Below the pieces are notes generated by a model that was not told where the DNA came from, made no database searches, and saw only the letters and a program-made list of their open reading frames with translations. Shown here in pieces: positions 25,958 through 35,335 of a DNA stretch of 64,000 nt (positions are counted from its first letter, which is position 1; the number at the start of each line of letters is the position of its first letter). The DNA is from Aquimarina sediminis (lineage in GTDB: Bacteria; Bacteroidota; Bacteroidia; Flavobacteriales; Flavobacteriaceae). The stretch lies in contig NZ_POYJ01000007.1 of the NCBI RefSeq assembly GCF_002895435.1, forward strand, positions 1-64,000, written 5' to 3'. Made by a program: the position numbers and the translations under genes.

Positions 25958-27742
25958 TTAAAACAATTTAACTTTCTCCTTACTTTGTACATCAACAATT
26001 TTACCAGAGGATAAGGTTAGGTTTTGTTTATTACTGCTCACTATGATTTCATCAGATACATTTTGTTGTTTTTTTGAATCTGTAGATAGATTTTCTTCAA
26101 CAATTAATGTGTTATTTTTTGTCATCACATTATAGTTTTCGGCAACACTTTTTGTAAAGTCATTTCCTGCAACCATTTCTATATTCTCTTCGGCCTTAAT
26201 TTTAATATTTTTGGCCATAAAAGTCATTGTTTCTCCTGCCGAAACCTCAATATTATTATTAGCGGTATCAATACGAATAATATTACTGTTTTTATCTGTA
26301 ATGGTAATAAATTCTGCTCCTCTGGTATCATTAAGCTCTACAGTATGCCCACTACGGGTACGTATTGCTTTGACATCATTGTTTTGTGTTCCCCAGCTTT
26401 GAGGATTTTGAGAACCAGTATATAATGCTCCCATCACATATGGGCGTTCGCCATTACCACCTTCAAAACCGACAAGTACTTCTTCTCCTATCTCAGGGAT
26501 AAAATGAAATCCTTTTTCGCCTCCAGAATGTGGTGTAATCATACGCAACCAAGGTGTTGTCTCACCATCTGGTCTTTGCCAAGGGAACTGTACTTTGATA
26601 CGACTTAATCCATCTGGATCTGCATTATCCATCACGACTGCCACTTGAGATTCACTTCTAGGGAAAGACATCGGATTGGTATTGGGATAAACATCTATAT
26701 CTGCTGTTACTCCTTCAAAATGGTTTACATAATTTCCATTTTCTGTAGCAGTATGCAGTACTTTGGTAATACGATAACTTCCTTGCGCTGTGGTTCCTTC
26801 TTGTATTTTTATAACTTGACCCAGATATACTGCTGGGTTATCACTTACTCCTTTGATCAGAACCTGCTTAAGCTCTCGCGCTTTCTTTTGTTGCTCTACC
26901 TGATTATCAAATCGTTGTTTTAGATCAGAATCGTTGTATGAATTAAGATATACATTCGTTTCTTTGGCATAAATCTGATCGCTTTTACTACTGGCAAAGC
27001 TATTGTAACCATTTGCTCCTGTATTGACTTCGGTAGTCGTTTTCTCATGCAGATCATCTACAAGGTAATCATTGGTAAAATATTTAAAGTTATTTGGGAT
27101 TGGATTAAGCTCCAGCGTAAACTTTTTAAGATTATGACCATAGGTCAATATCACTTCATCGCTATTCTCTGGTCTACCAAAAACCAAAGCTTTACCATCG
27201 TAGTAGAACCACTCTCCATATTGCGCTGCCAATCTGCTAGCATATTGATATGCACTATCATTATGCTGCACACTGTAATGTATATTTGTAGCATTCTGAG
27301 GACTGAAGTTTGTTTTTAATTTGGATTGATCATACCCTTGAAATGTTCTATTTAATATCTCTCCCAGGCTTACATCATTATGAGAGGCAAAATGAGGACC
27401 ATCATCTGCAATGACACTTGCACTTTGTGCTTTTATCTCCACAGTATCCTCTGCTCCATTATTAAAGCCTTTGGTGTTATTCACTTTTACGACCACTCCC
27501 TTAAACTCCAAATCTCCATAGGTCGAAAAGCTTTCTGCAGAGCTCACCTGTAACGTAATAATCTCTCCCAAAAAGTTTTTACTTTCTGAAGCCATTTCCT
27601 GATTCAGTCGTTCTAGTACGTCCATACGACATACCAGTGTTAATATATGATGCGAATCAATATCCTGCTGTAAGGATAATCGTTTATATGTTAATATGGG
27701 AGTCCCGCCTATAAAAATTTGTATATTGGACTGTAATGCCAT
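25958..27742 (-). CDS. tssI: VgrG/TssI spike protein (first copy)
   Basis: The 594-residue protein has the same architecture as the 17374-19158 copy: a gp27-like base, a gp5 OB-fold around IKVQFPWQRPDGE, and a C-terminal beta-helix with repeating V/I-x-A-x-E/N elements (KIKAEENIEMVAGNDF onward) that differs from its paralog. This copy has an intact lipoprotein gene upstream, whose decayed twin lies upstream of the other vgrG, so this locus probably keeps the ancestral arrangement. It leads the module carrying the OmpA-domain cargo. Confidence 0.93.
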   Translation of the reverse strand: MALQSNIQIFIGGTPILTYKRLSLQQDIDSHHILTLVCRMDVLERLNQEMASESKNFLGEIITLQVSSAESFSTYGDLEFKGVVVKVNNTKGFNNGAEDTVEIKAQSASVIADDGPHFASHNDVSLGEILNRTFQGYDQSKLKTNFSPQNATNIHYSVQHNDSAYQYASRLAAQYGEWFYYDGKALVFGRPENSDEVILTYGHNLKKFTLELNPIPNNFKYFTNDYLVDDLHEKTTTEVNTGANGYNSFASSKSDQIYAKETNVYLNSYNDSDLKQRFDNQVEQQKKARELKQVLIKGVSDNPAVYLGQVIKIQEGTTAQGSYRITKVLHTATENGNYVNHFEGVTADIDVYPNTNPMSFPRSESQVAVVMDNADPDGLSRIKVQFPWQRPDGETTPWLRMITPHSGGEKGFHFIPEIGEEVLVGFEGGNGERPYVMGALYTGSQNPQSWGTQNNDVKAIRTRSGHTVELNDTRGAEFITITDKNSNIIRIDTANNNIEVSAGETMTFMAKNIKIKAEENIEMVAGNDFTKSVAENYNVMTKNNTLIVEENLSTDSKKQQNVSDEIIVSSNKQNLTLSSGKIVDVQSKEKVKLF

Positions 27743-27786
27743 TGTATTCTATTTTAGGTTCGGATCACTTTACAATGATCCGTTTT

Positions 27787-28548
27787 TTATTCAATTTCAT
27801 GAAATATACCATCTTGATATTGTAGCGTGATGGTCTTACCGGTAAGATTTAGAAAACCGGTTTCTTCGTCTTCTTTATACTCTGGATATTGAATTGTTTT
27901 ATGTATTGGATCGTATTTCGATGACACCTTATCTCCTCTGTTTTTTTCTAAAAGAAAATAATCCTGCCCTCCAAAACAACTTTTACAATTTTGTATTTGA
28001 CCATCTACAAAAGACAGTACTCGAAAAGTATAGAATTCCTTACCGCTACCATGAGTTCCATAGCTTTTCACCAAATACTTGCCTGTATCGATATCATATA
28101 TTTTAAAATGATACGCATCTAAATACTCTTTTTTATCCGATAATAGACCACTATACATCCGAGGGCCCTCAACATATCGATACATTGCATTATAAACATG
28201 CCAGGTTCCTCCATTAAGTTCATCCCAAGAAATGATTTTCAACTTTTTGTCTGAAGAAGTAGCAACAATAATCTTTTCTTTTTTATTTAGCTCTTCAAAA
28301 TCATGTTCCTTGAATTTTGGGTTATCCAAAATAGTTTTTAGGGTTTTCTTAAAACGATTAAGTATTGTATCTCTTGCTTCACCAGGTTCTGAGGCATAAT
28401 CATGTTGGTTTTCCTTATACTTGTTATAGATCTCTCCAAGCATTTGATCTGCCCGTTCAACTGGTATATCATTAGTTGTTTTTTGAGAAACACAACTGAA
28501 TTGTAGCCCAAGAAAAAAAACGAATATTAATAATCTAATTAGTTTCAT
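27787..28548 (-). CDS. Lipoprotein, candidate immunity to the lysozyme-like effector
   Basis: The 253-residue protein has a signal ending in the lipobox FSC (Cys19) and a mature beta-rich region with many Tyr and Trp residues. Its start overlaps the stop of the upstream 245-residue protein by 4 bases (ATGA), so the two are coupled. The position after a putative wall-degrading enzyme suggests immunity. A degraded copy of its 3' part lies at 19201-19515. Confidence 0.62.
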   Translation of the reverse strand: MKLIRLLIFVFFLGLQFSCVSQKTTNDIPVERADQMLGEIYNKYKENQHDYASEPGEARDTILNRFKKTLKTILDNPKFKEHDFEELNKKEKIIVATSSDKKLKIISWDELNGGTWHVYNAMYRYVEGPRMYSGLLSDKKEYLDAYHFKIYDIDTGKYLVKSYGTHGSGKEFYTFRVLSFVDGQIQNCKSCFGGQDYFLLEKNRGDKVSSKYDPIHKTIQYPEYKEDEETGFLNLTGKTITLQYQDGIFHEIE

Positions 28549-29282
28549 TCAGAAAATATTCCTTTTGTTTGTACATATCTCCATGTAGCTACTCTTTCTG
28601 TAGCAAGTATATTTACCTGACCTCTCTCAGACTTATTAGTAGTAATATCAAGTCCTTTATTAGATTTTAACCATCTTCTTGCATTTCCTTCTCCTTGATA
28701 ATACACATAAGTCCAATACGCCAGTTGGTCTTCTGTAGGTGTTCCATACCCAAAATCCTTTGCTGCTTTCAAAAACCTATCTTTGCGATGTGCTAATGTA
28801 GCTCCAAACGCCCATAAAGCACTTTCTAAATCCTTAAACGTTCCAGAAATAGTTGTTTTACCCAACTCATTAATTCTTGACTCCTGAACAAACTCGGCAC
28901 CTGTGCTTAAATCTGCTAAAGTAGCTCCTTCATTGTATGTTTTAGGCAGATACTTTTTATATCGGAAAAACTCGGAACCAAAATCATCTGTTCCTAAGAC
29001 ATCAAAGCCACTTAATTGTTGATCAATTATTACATTGTGCGGAGGTGCAGGATCATAATTAGATTCAACAAACAGATTAAGTCCCTCACCTACAGCAATT
29101 GTATTAAAATAAGAAGGTATTATCCCTAACTCGGTTGATATATCCTCCATCAGCGTAAGTATGGCAGCCTCCTCAGGATCATCTACATACCCAGACCAAC
29201 CATATACTTTTCTGGCTCCATATTTATCTTTGAGCTCCTGCTTTATTTCTTTTGCGGTTTTTTTTTCTTTCTGCTTACCCAT
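28545..29282 (-). CDS. Putative lysozyme-like effector linked to Hcp
   Basis: The 245-residue protein has no signal peptide and starts 9 bases after an hcp stop. A helix ending in NTIAVGEGLNLF places Glu66 where lysozyme-superfamily enzymes carry their catalytic acid. A Gly-rich segment (GFDVLGTDDFGSE) and a late AYWTYVYYQGEGNARRWL segment, as in muramidase-like folds, follow. The match is by pattern only; no family is certain. Small cargo of this size can travel inside the Hcp tube, and the order hcp, enzyme, lipoprotein fits an Hcp-delivered peptidoglycan hydrolase with its immunity protein. Confidence 0.5.
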   Translation of the reverse strand: MGKQKEKKTAKEIKQELKDKYGARKVYGWSGYVDDPEEAAILTLMEDISTELGIIPSYFNTIAVGEGLNLFVESNYDPAPPHNVIIDQQLSGFDVLGTDDFGSEFFRYKKYLPKTYNEGATLADLSTGAEFVQESRINELGKTTISGTFKDLESALWAFGATLAHRKDRFLKAAKDFGYGTPTEDQLAYWTYVYYQGEGNARRWLKSNKGLDITTNKSERGQVNILATERVATWRYVQTKGIFSE

Positions 29283-29291
29283 AATAACACA

Positions 29292-29687
29292 TTACACCTT
29301 CATGGGCCAGTTATTGGTAAAGGTAGTTCCTCGCATCACTAGCTCTTTTGCAGAAAGGGTTAAATATATCCGTAATGGCTTATCATCCACAGCATTAAAC
29401 AGCTCTCTATACTCCAAACAATAGGTATCTCTGAATTCTAACTTTTTAAGACTAGAAACATTATCTCTGCGATAAAAGACAATTCCTCCATTTTTGGTAG
29501 CGGATCCGGAAGCGGCCCACTCAAAAAAATCTAATTTCACATTAGACTCGATAAGCAATCTTATCTGTCCTCCTTTAGGTTTTGCACTGGGGCGACCGGT
29601 TTCGTCTGCATTTTGTTTGAGCCCAAAATCACATTCCAATATATTGAACTCTTCCCCATCTATATTTAGTTTTGCTAAAAATGACAT
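29292..29687 (-). CDS. tssD: Hcp/TssD tube protein (second copy)
   Basis: The 131-residue protein is of the Bacteroidota TssD family (MSFLAKLNIDGEEFNILECD opening, shared GRPS element). Hexameric rings of Hcp stack into the inner tube and can chaperone cargo in their lumen. It diverges strongly from the 29805-30194 copy and is fused in operon with the lysozyme-like gene, so it may be specialised for that cargo. Confidence 0.87.
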   Translation of the reverse strand: MSFLAKLNIDGEEFNILECDFGLKQNADETGRPSAKPKGGQIRLLIESNVKLDFFEWAASGSATKNGGIVFYRRDNVSSLKKLEFRDTYCLEYRELFNAVDDKPLRIYLTLSAKELVMRGTTFTNNWPMKV

Positions 29688-29804
29688 ATGAATAAATTAT
29701 AAATATTAAAGAAAACAAACTCCCATGCGAGTTTTAACAAGAAAGGGAGTAAATAAATACTCCCTTTATATTCATTATAAGGCTTCATGTAGCCAAAAAA
29801 CGAT

Positions 29805-30194
29805 TTACACCCAGTCATTTACATGCTCAGCATCTTGTGCTTTTAATGATTGAGCAGATATTGTACAGGTAATCTTAGCAGGAACACCTCCTGTTGATTC
29901 AAACTCTTCAATGTATTTTACAAGATAAGCATTTTCAAATGTAATAGTTCTTTGTGTAGCCTTGGTATCTCGCTTTTCGTACTTAACAGTTACGGTTTTC
30001 ATTAAATAACTATCAAACGCCCAAGTTGAGAATAAACCTGCATCTTGTGAAAGCTCTAGAGTAAATGACCCCATTCCAGCTCTATTAACAGACGATGGTC
30101 TACCAGTAGGATCAACTTCCTGTTTTGTTTGATAATTGAAAGATAGAATTGTAAACGCTTTACCATCTACTTCTAATGTTGCATTAAAAGACAT
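29805..30194 (-). CDS. tssD: Hcp/TssD tube protein (first copy)
   Basis: The 129-residue protein opens MSFNATLEVDGKAFTILSFN and keeps the TssD pattern DPTGRPSSVNRAG. It is probably the main tube subunit: it stands first, directly behind a good promoter (30268-30297). A 117-base gap to the second hcp holds no clear terminator, so read-through into the effector operon is possible. Confidence 0.9.
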   Translation of the reverse strand: MSFNATLEVDGKAFTILSFNYQTKQEVDPTGRPSSVNRAGMGSFTLELSQDAGLFSTWAFDSYLMKTVTVKYEKRDTKATQRTITFENAYLVKYIEEFESTGGVPAKITCTISAQSLKAQDAEHVNDWV

Positions 30195-30267
30195 AATAAT
30201 AAAATTTTAAGTTAATAATAAATATAAAAATGTATAATAAACGTGACTTGCACATCATAAATTTACT

Positions 30268-30297
30268 CAAAATATTAGAAGTATCGTATTAACCAAA
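30268..30297 (-). promoter_or_regulatory. Bacteroidota-type promoter for hcp
   Basis: On the - strand a TTTG (30297-30294) is followed after 19 bases by TATTTTG (30274-30268), close to the consensus TTTG-N19-TAnnTTTG. The leader to the hcp start would be about 65 nt. Strong transcription would fit the high demand for Hcp. Confidence 0.5.
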
Positions 30298-30385
30298 AAG
30301 TGTAAAATTGCTAAAAAACATTCTAAAGAAAGAAAAATATTACAGCATCTTGATTTTAAAGTTTACTAATCATAATTTAGTCCAT

Positions 30386-30423
30386 AAAAAAAGGCTTTAA
30401 TCTCAAAACCAAAGCCTTTTTTT
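30386..30423 (-). terminator. Terminator after tssN
   Basis: A 13-bp stem (30386-30398 with 30411-30423, core AAAGGCTTT) with a 12-base loop ends in a T run on either strand. It separates the tssG-tssN transcript from the hcp promoter downstream. Confidence 0.75.
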
Positions 30424-30441
30424 TAATAAAATTTTAACTTT

Positions 30442-31314
30442 TCATTCAACTCTTCTGCAGATAATCACATCATTTTCTTTAATGTTATTTGCTTCTACAG
30501 TTTTATTAAAGTTTATAAATTTTTGAAACCCTAACCAGTTTGGTTTAGAATAAAAAATCCATCCAGAAGGATTGTTCTTTTCGTCTATATAATTGATCTC
30601 CCCTCCAGGGTGTCTTTCATTATAATCATTAATAAAGAAATAAAACAGCTTACCAAACTCCATACGTTCAGGAGCCTTCAGTCTAAAGTTGCTAATCTCG
30701 TCCATGCTCTTTCCTTTATTAAACTCAAATGATATCACCAATGGATTTATGAGCTCTTCATCCTTAGGATCCTTTACTTTTTTATCAATTGGGTAAAACC
30801 ATTTTTTATACACCGAGACAGGAATAGATACAGCGAATTCATATAGTTTTACTACTGTAAAAGGAATAACAAACGCAATCACGGATGCCAAGAAAATATA
30901 AGTGTATGCTGGTTTGTAAAGCCCAATGACAAACATAAAAGACATTAACCCCATACACACAGTAACTATAGTATACAAAAACTCTGACCAGAAAGAAGTA
31001 CGGGTCTCTGATAAATCTGGAAAGAATTTGCGCAATGCCAATACATGTAGAACCCCAAGTATTAAAAACACCACCTGAAAGCTAATAAAGTTATTAAGTG
31101 GTACATTATTAAGTACATTTTCATTACCTAATAAGGCAGTAGCACCAAATAATAATAATACCACTAGTATATATAGAAAAAATTTCTTTCTATTTTTGGT
31201 AAACAGTTTTTTTAATCCGGTTACAAATCCCATAAGGATCACAGTAATAACAAGCAACACTACACCTATCTTAAATGCGTCTGTATTAATAACTGTAAGG
31301 AAAATCATTTTCAT
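30442..31314 (-). CDS. tssN: TssN, T6SSiii inner-membrane component
   Basis: The 290-residue protein has about five hydrophobic helices in its first 160 residues (around 12-32, 44-61, 76-96, 108-130 and 132-160), then a soluble C-terminal domain of about 110 residues. TssN is one of the envelope proteins that replace the TssJLM complex in the Bacteroidota system. It starts 1 base after tssG and ends at a terminator. Confidence 0.82.
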   Translation of the reverse strand: MKMIFLTVINTDAFKIGVVLLVITVILMGFVTGLKKLFTKNRKKFFLYILVVLLLFGATALLGNENVLNNVPLNNFISFQVVFLILGVLHVLALRKFFPDLSETRTSFWSEFLYTIVTVCMGLMSFMFVIGLYKPAYTYIFLASVIAFVIPFTVVKLYEFAVSIPVSVYKKWFYPIDKKVKDPKDEELINPLVISFEFNKGKSMDEISNFRLKAPERMEFGKLFYFFINDYNERHPGGEINYIDEKNNPSGWIFYSKPNWLGFQKFINFNKTVEANNIKENDVIICRRVE

Positions 31315-31315
31315 T

Positions 31316-32239
31316 TTATATAATTGTTGTTAAACCCAGTCTTGGGTTATCTGTTTCGTTTAACACAAATACACTTTCTTTTTCTGAATATGTAATATTA
31401 AGTTTGGTTTCTATTTCTAGGGGGATAAAATAGTCACAAAAGGTAGTAATAATTTTTCTAGCTACCCCGTTTTGTAAGAATTTACGCATATTTTTTCTTT
31501 CCACAGGACCAACCTCTATTTCAAAAACCGGGCACAAAACCTGAGAATCACTAAGCTCTAACACAAAATTAACACCTAAGGTATCATTATTACTTTTTAT
31601 ACCATTTTTATGATGATAAGGGGTTAGTTTTTTCTTTATACACACTTTTTCTCCAAGAATTTTTTCAAGACTTAAAGCCGTAAGATCTGGTTTACCAGAT
31701 ATATTATGTGCAAAAGGTAATAGCTTTAATAATTTCAAGCTATATGTGGCGGGAATATCCTTGTCTAATCCCCAAAAATCAAGAAGAAAACTATTTTTAA
31801 GATTTATAAACTCATTTATTAAATCTCTTTCCTTTTGCTCGACATGAACTTTTTGCACAAAAAATTCATTCTCCAGAGGAGTAAAAAATTCTCTTGCGTC
31901 TTTTTCTTCTTTTTTATGTTTTTGTCGTAAGTTTTTGTACGAAAGCTTATTCGTTTCTTTTACCTGCTCATGAAAAAGACCTTCGGGGAGTGTATCATAG
32001 ATTCCATTACGAGCCAGGTTTAATTGCAATTTATCTTTAGTATCGGAGTAGGTATCTAGTTTAAAACCGATAACATCTCTACGGTATGATCTAGAAAAAG
32101 TACTTTTATTAAAAATATCTATATCACTAAAATCCAGATCAGAATTTTCAAGAATTTCTGCAACAAAAACTTCACCTTTTAAGTTTTTATATGCAGTTAT
32201 TAACTCTTTATAAATTTTCTCAATTTTTTTATCTCTCAT
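31316..32239 (-). CDS. tssG: TssG, T6SS baseplate wedge protein
   Basis: The 307-residue soluble protein has TssG hallmarks for this subtype: the GIYDTLPEGLFH phrase near residue 80, an ENEFF element near 120, and a C-terminal beta part (EIEVGPVERKNMRKFL). TssG joins TssE, TssF and TssK in the baseplate on which the sheath assembles. It is unusual that it sits on the opposite strand from tssE and tssF, paired with tssN. Confidence 0.83.
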   Translation of the reverse strand: MRDKKIEKIYKELITAYKNLKGEVFVAEILENSDLDFSDIDIFNKSTFSRSYRRDVIGFKLDTYSDTKDKLQLNLARNGIYDTLPEGLFHEQVKETNKLSYKNLRQKHKKEEKDAREFFTPLENEFFVQKVHVEQKERDLINEFINLKNSFLLDFWGLDKDIPATYSLKLLKLLPFAHNISGKPDLTALSLEKILGEKVCIKKKLTPYHHKNGIKSNNDTLGVNFVLELSDSQVLCPVFEIEVGPVERKNMRKFLQNGVARKIITTFCDYFIPLEIETKLNITYSEKESVFVLNETDNPRLGLTTII

Positions 32240-32272
32240 ACCCCCCTACAGACAATTCTACTGCTTAATTCT

Positions 32273-32872
32273 TTAATTCTCCTGACTTAGATGATTATTC
32301 GCATTTTTTGGCTTTCTTCCTGCAGCTACAAACATTTTTTGCCAGTATCCATCTGTAAAATCACTTATCTGAACTCCATTTTTTCCAGAATCGCTAACTT
32401 TTGAAGTAGAGTGCACAAAACGATTATTACCTAGATAAACCCCAACATGGGTTATAGGGTGGTGTTGAGAACCTCTTTGATTAAAAAACAAAAGATCACC
32501 TTGCCTTAAAAATTCTTGCCCAATAAATTTGTCTGTACTGGGAGCCATGTATTGTTTTTCGGCAGTTCTCTCAATAAGGTTACTATATACATCGTGGTAG
32601 AGAAATTGAGTAAAGAAAGAACAGTCAATACCTTTTCTGTTTTCTCCTCCCATTTTGTAAGTAGTTCCCATCCAGCTATCGATAAATTTGTATAAAGGTA
32701 TATTCTTTATTTCTTGAGGAGCTACCCCTATAATTTCACCGTATTTTTTTTGAATAGGCAGTAATTCTTGCTCTTTTTGATCTTTATCTTTTAAATATGC
32801 AAGTGCATCCTTACTCTTACAGCTCACCAATCCCAGTAAGCCTATCATTACTATTTTGCAAAATATGTTCAT
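32273..32872 (-). CDS. NlpC/P60 cysteine peptidase lipoprotein
   Basis: The 199-residue protein has a lipobox at Cys18 (LVSC) and an NlpC/P60 domain with the catalytic Cys84 (GIDCSFFTQF), His142 (THVGVYLG) and a third polar residue, probably His154 (RFVHS). Such enzymes cut peptidoglycan stem peptides. It is first in the - strand unit with tssG and tssN and stands divergent from tssE. A housekeeping role in opening the wall for the secretion apparatus is plausible; it has a lipoprotein signal and no PAAR or VgrG neighbour, so it is less likely to be a secreted effector. Confidence 0.82.
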   Translation of the reverse strand: MNIFCKIVMIGLLGLVSCKSKDALAYLKDKDQKEQELLPIQKKYGEIIGVAPQEIKNIPLYKFIDSWMGTTYKMGGENRKGIDCSFFTQFLYHDVYSNLIERTAEKQYMAPSTDKFIGQEFLRQGDLLFFNQRGSQHHPITHVGVYLGNNRFVHSTSKVSDSGKNGVQISDFTDGYWQKMFVAAGRKPKNANNHLSQEN

Positions 32873-33060
32873 GCCCCCAATAAGTTATTTCTACAAATAT
32901 AAAAAACTTCTTTCCTTTTTTCATTATAGATTATTTAGTTATCTCATAAAAACAACTTGTATACAAAAAAATGCTCAGGGTTTCTTATTCAATTCGCCTG
33001 TAGTATTCAAAACTTTATTAAATTGCAATATATTTCACACAACCTCTTAGCCTGTAACCA

Positions 33061-33489
33061 ATGATACCATCTTATTATAGCTTACCACTGCAAACCAAAA
33101 AAATTGTTAGCAACAAAGAAGCAGGGCAATGCGACATTAACCAATCTATCTCCAAATTTATCCACCTGATTACTACAACTCATTATGGAGAGTGCACTTT
33201 TGATGAAACTTTTGGATGTACAATATGGAATGTTGATTTTGATAATTTAACCTCAACCAAGAAACTTAGAGACATTATTACAGAATCTCTACGAGAAAGT
33301 ATTATCAGTAAAGAAAAAAGGTTAAAAAATGTTACTCTAAAAGTTGATATACAACAAGATGAATTTAGCTCTCTACAATTAAATAGAGTAAAAAAACGTG
33401 TTGATATAACAATTCATGGAATTATTTGTTTAACTAATGAGCCTTTTTCATGTATAGAAAGGTTTTACATAGCCCCTCTTTCGTATTAA
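33061..33489 (+). CDS. tssE: TssE, gp25-like baseplate protein
   Basis: The 142-residue protein has the gp25 pattern: an early ISKFIHLITTT helix, GECTFDETFGCTIWN, then the helix LRDIITESLRESIISKEKRL and a C-terminal strand region. TssE nucleates sheath assembly on the baseplate. It opens the + strand unit and is 4 bases from tssF. Confidence 0.87.
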   Translation: MIPSYYSLPLQTKKIVSNKEAGQCDINQSISKFIHLITTTHYGECTFDETFGCTIWNVDFDNLTSTKKLRDIITESLRESIISKEKRLKNVTLKVDIQQDEFSSLQLNRVKKRVDITIHGIICLTNEPFSCIERFYIAPLSY

Positions 33490-33493
33490 AATT

Positions 33494-35320
33494 ATGAGTA
33501 TAGAAAATAAAACTCAGATCAAAAACAGGATGATAAAAAAGGCTGCTTCTCTATGGGGAGTACAGCCCAATGAGATAGAAACCTCTTTTGATCCTATTGT
33601 AACCCTTCTTATTAATGCATGCGCTTCTGAAATTGCGAAGATTTCTGGAGAGATCAATAATTCTCAGGCCAGAGTAACCGAGCAACTCATACAATTAATG
33701 ACACCAGAAACACTATATGGTGCTCGTCCTGCTCATGGTATTGCTTATGCAGAGCCTATATCTCCAGAAAGTGTTATTACTCCCGAAAACCTATTATACT
33801 ATAACAAAAGAATTAAAAGTGCAAATGCCGATCAGGTCATCAAAAATATCTTTTTCTCTCCTGTACAAGAAAGTAAGCTTGTAGATGTAAATATTACCCA
33901 TGTTCTATGTGAAAAAGATGCCTATGAAATTGAAGGAAAATCAAGAACAAATATAGCACCTGAACATAATGAAGGCACACCCCTTCCTTCTTCTACAATT
34001 TATGTAGGAATAAAGACAGATCATCAAGAAGTAAATCTAAAGGATGCTTCTTTGTTTTTTGAAATATTGGATATTCAGGATAGAGATCTATTTTACCACC
34101 ATTTAAAACAAGCAGATTTTTATTACAACGGTTCTTTACTTACTGTTTCATCTGGATATGTTGATAGTGACAACTCAGATCTTCTGGATTTAGAATCTAT
34201 ATTCTCTCATGTACCCAATAAAACCAGAAATATAGAAAACGAAGTAAAAAAAACATACGAAAAACATTTTATAAGCTTTAGATCCAATATTTCGTTACAA
34301 AGTAACAATGTTGTTCCACAAGAAATTACTAATTTTATAGATAATGAAGATTTTATAGATCTACACTGGATAAAAATAGTTTTTCCTAAGGTTATCAGTA
34401 GTACTATTTTAAAAAGTGTATTCTGTTCGTTTAATGCTTTTCCTGTATTAAATCGTAAGTTAGAAACTGTTTCTTATCAGCTTAAAGACTATGTAGATAT
34501 TGCACCATTAAGCACAATGGATTTATTTTTGGATATTAAAACCGTAAGTAATACTTCTGGGCAATTATACAATCTTAGAGAGGATGATGCAGAAAAAGAT
34601 CAAAAAGGAACATATGTTATACGAAAAGACAATGTAAGTAAACTAGATTCGCGCAAAGCAAAAGAATACTTACTACACCTTATTGAGTTACTAAAAGATG
34701 AAAGTGCAGCTTTCTCTGTTTACGGAAATGATTTTTTACAATCTAATGTAAATAAGCTAAATCAAAACATAGCTACATTAGAAAAAAAAGTTGCCGATAT
34801 GACCAAAACTGTAGCAGAGACAAATTATATCTCTGTTAAACCCTATAAAAAGAAAGACACACTTTTAATAGAATACTGGACAACTAATGGAAAAGAAGCT
34901 AATCAAATAAAAACAGGAAATTCTTTACATACCTATAAAGGAAGTGAATTAAAACAAAAAAAAGGTGTTTTTCTCACTCAAACCTTTCAAGGGAAGGATA
35001 ATCTGACGATGGATGAACGACTATATGCATACCGAAGAGCATTGCTATCAAGAAATAGGATTGTTACCAAAGAAGATGTTAAGGCACTTTGTTATGAATT
35101 GTGTAGTGATAAAATCAAAAATGTGACCATTAGAAAAACATTTAAAACAAATATTGAAGTGAATAAAGGGCTGGTTCCATCAATAGAAGTAAAACTTATC
35201 CCAAACCCTTCTGTAAAAGTTTCTGATTTCGAATGGGATTCTATAAAAAGTAACATTTTATCTATTTTAGAAAAACAATCGTTGAATGTTTTTCCATATT
35301 ATATTACTGTATTAAACTAA
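33494..35320 (+). CDS. tssF: TssF, T6SS baseplate protein
   Basis: The 608-residue protein matches the length and opening of TssF (LWGVQPNEIETSFDPIVTLL, then RVTEQLIQLMTPETL and GARPAHGIAYAEP). The C-terminal part contains a typical RLYAYRRALLSRNRIVTKED stretch with a gpJ-like end. TssF and TssG form the wedge that surrounds the VgrG hub. It is closely spaced with tssE upstream and the PKD protein downstream. Confidence 0.88.
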   Translation: MSIENKTQIKNRMIKKAASLWGVQPNEIETSFDPIVTLLINACASEIAKISGEINNSQARVTEQLIQLMTPETLYGARPAHGIAYAEPISPESVITPENLLYYNKRIKSANADQVIKNIFFSPVQESKLVDVNITHVLCEKDAYEIEGKSRTNIAPEHNEGTPLPSSTIYVGIKTDHQEVNLKDASLFFEILDIQDRDLFYHHLKQADFYYNGSLLTVSSGYVDSDNSDLLDLESIFSHVPNKTRNIENEVKKTYEKHFISFRSNISLQSNNVVPQEITNFIDNEDFIDLHWIKIVFPKVISSTILKSVFCSFNAFPVLNRKLETVSYQLKDYVDIAPLSTMDLFLDIKTVSNTSGQLYNLREDDAEKDQKGTYVIRKDNVSKLDSRKAKEYLLHLIELLKDESAAFSVYGNDFLQSNVNKLNQNIATLEKKVADMTKTVAETNYISVKPYKKKDTLLIEYWTTNGKEANQIKTGNSLHTYKGSELKQKKGVFLTQTFQGKDNLTMDERLYAYRRALLSRNRIVTKEDVKALCYELCSDKIKNVTIRKTFKTNIEVNKGLVPSIEVKLIPNPSVKVSDFEWDSIKSNILSILEKQSLNVFPYYITVLN

Positions 35321-35335
35321 TAAAATTTTATACTA

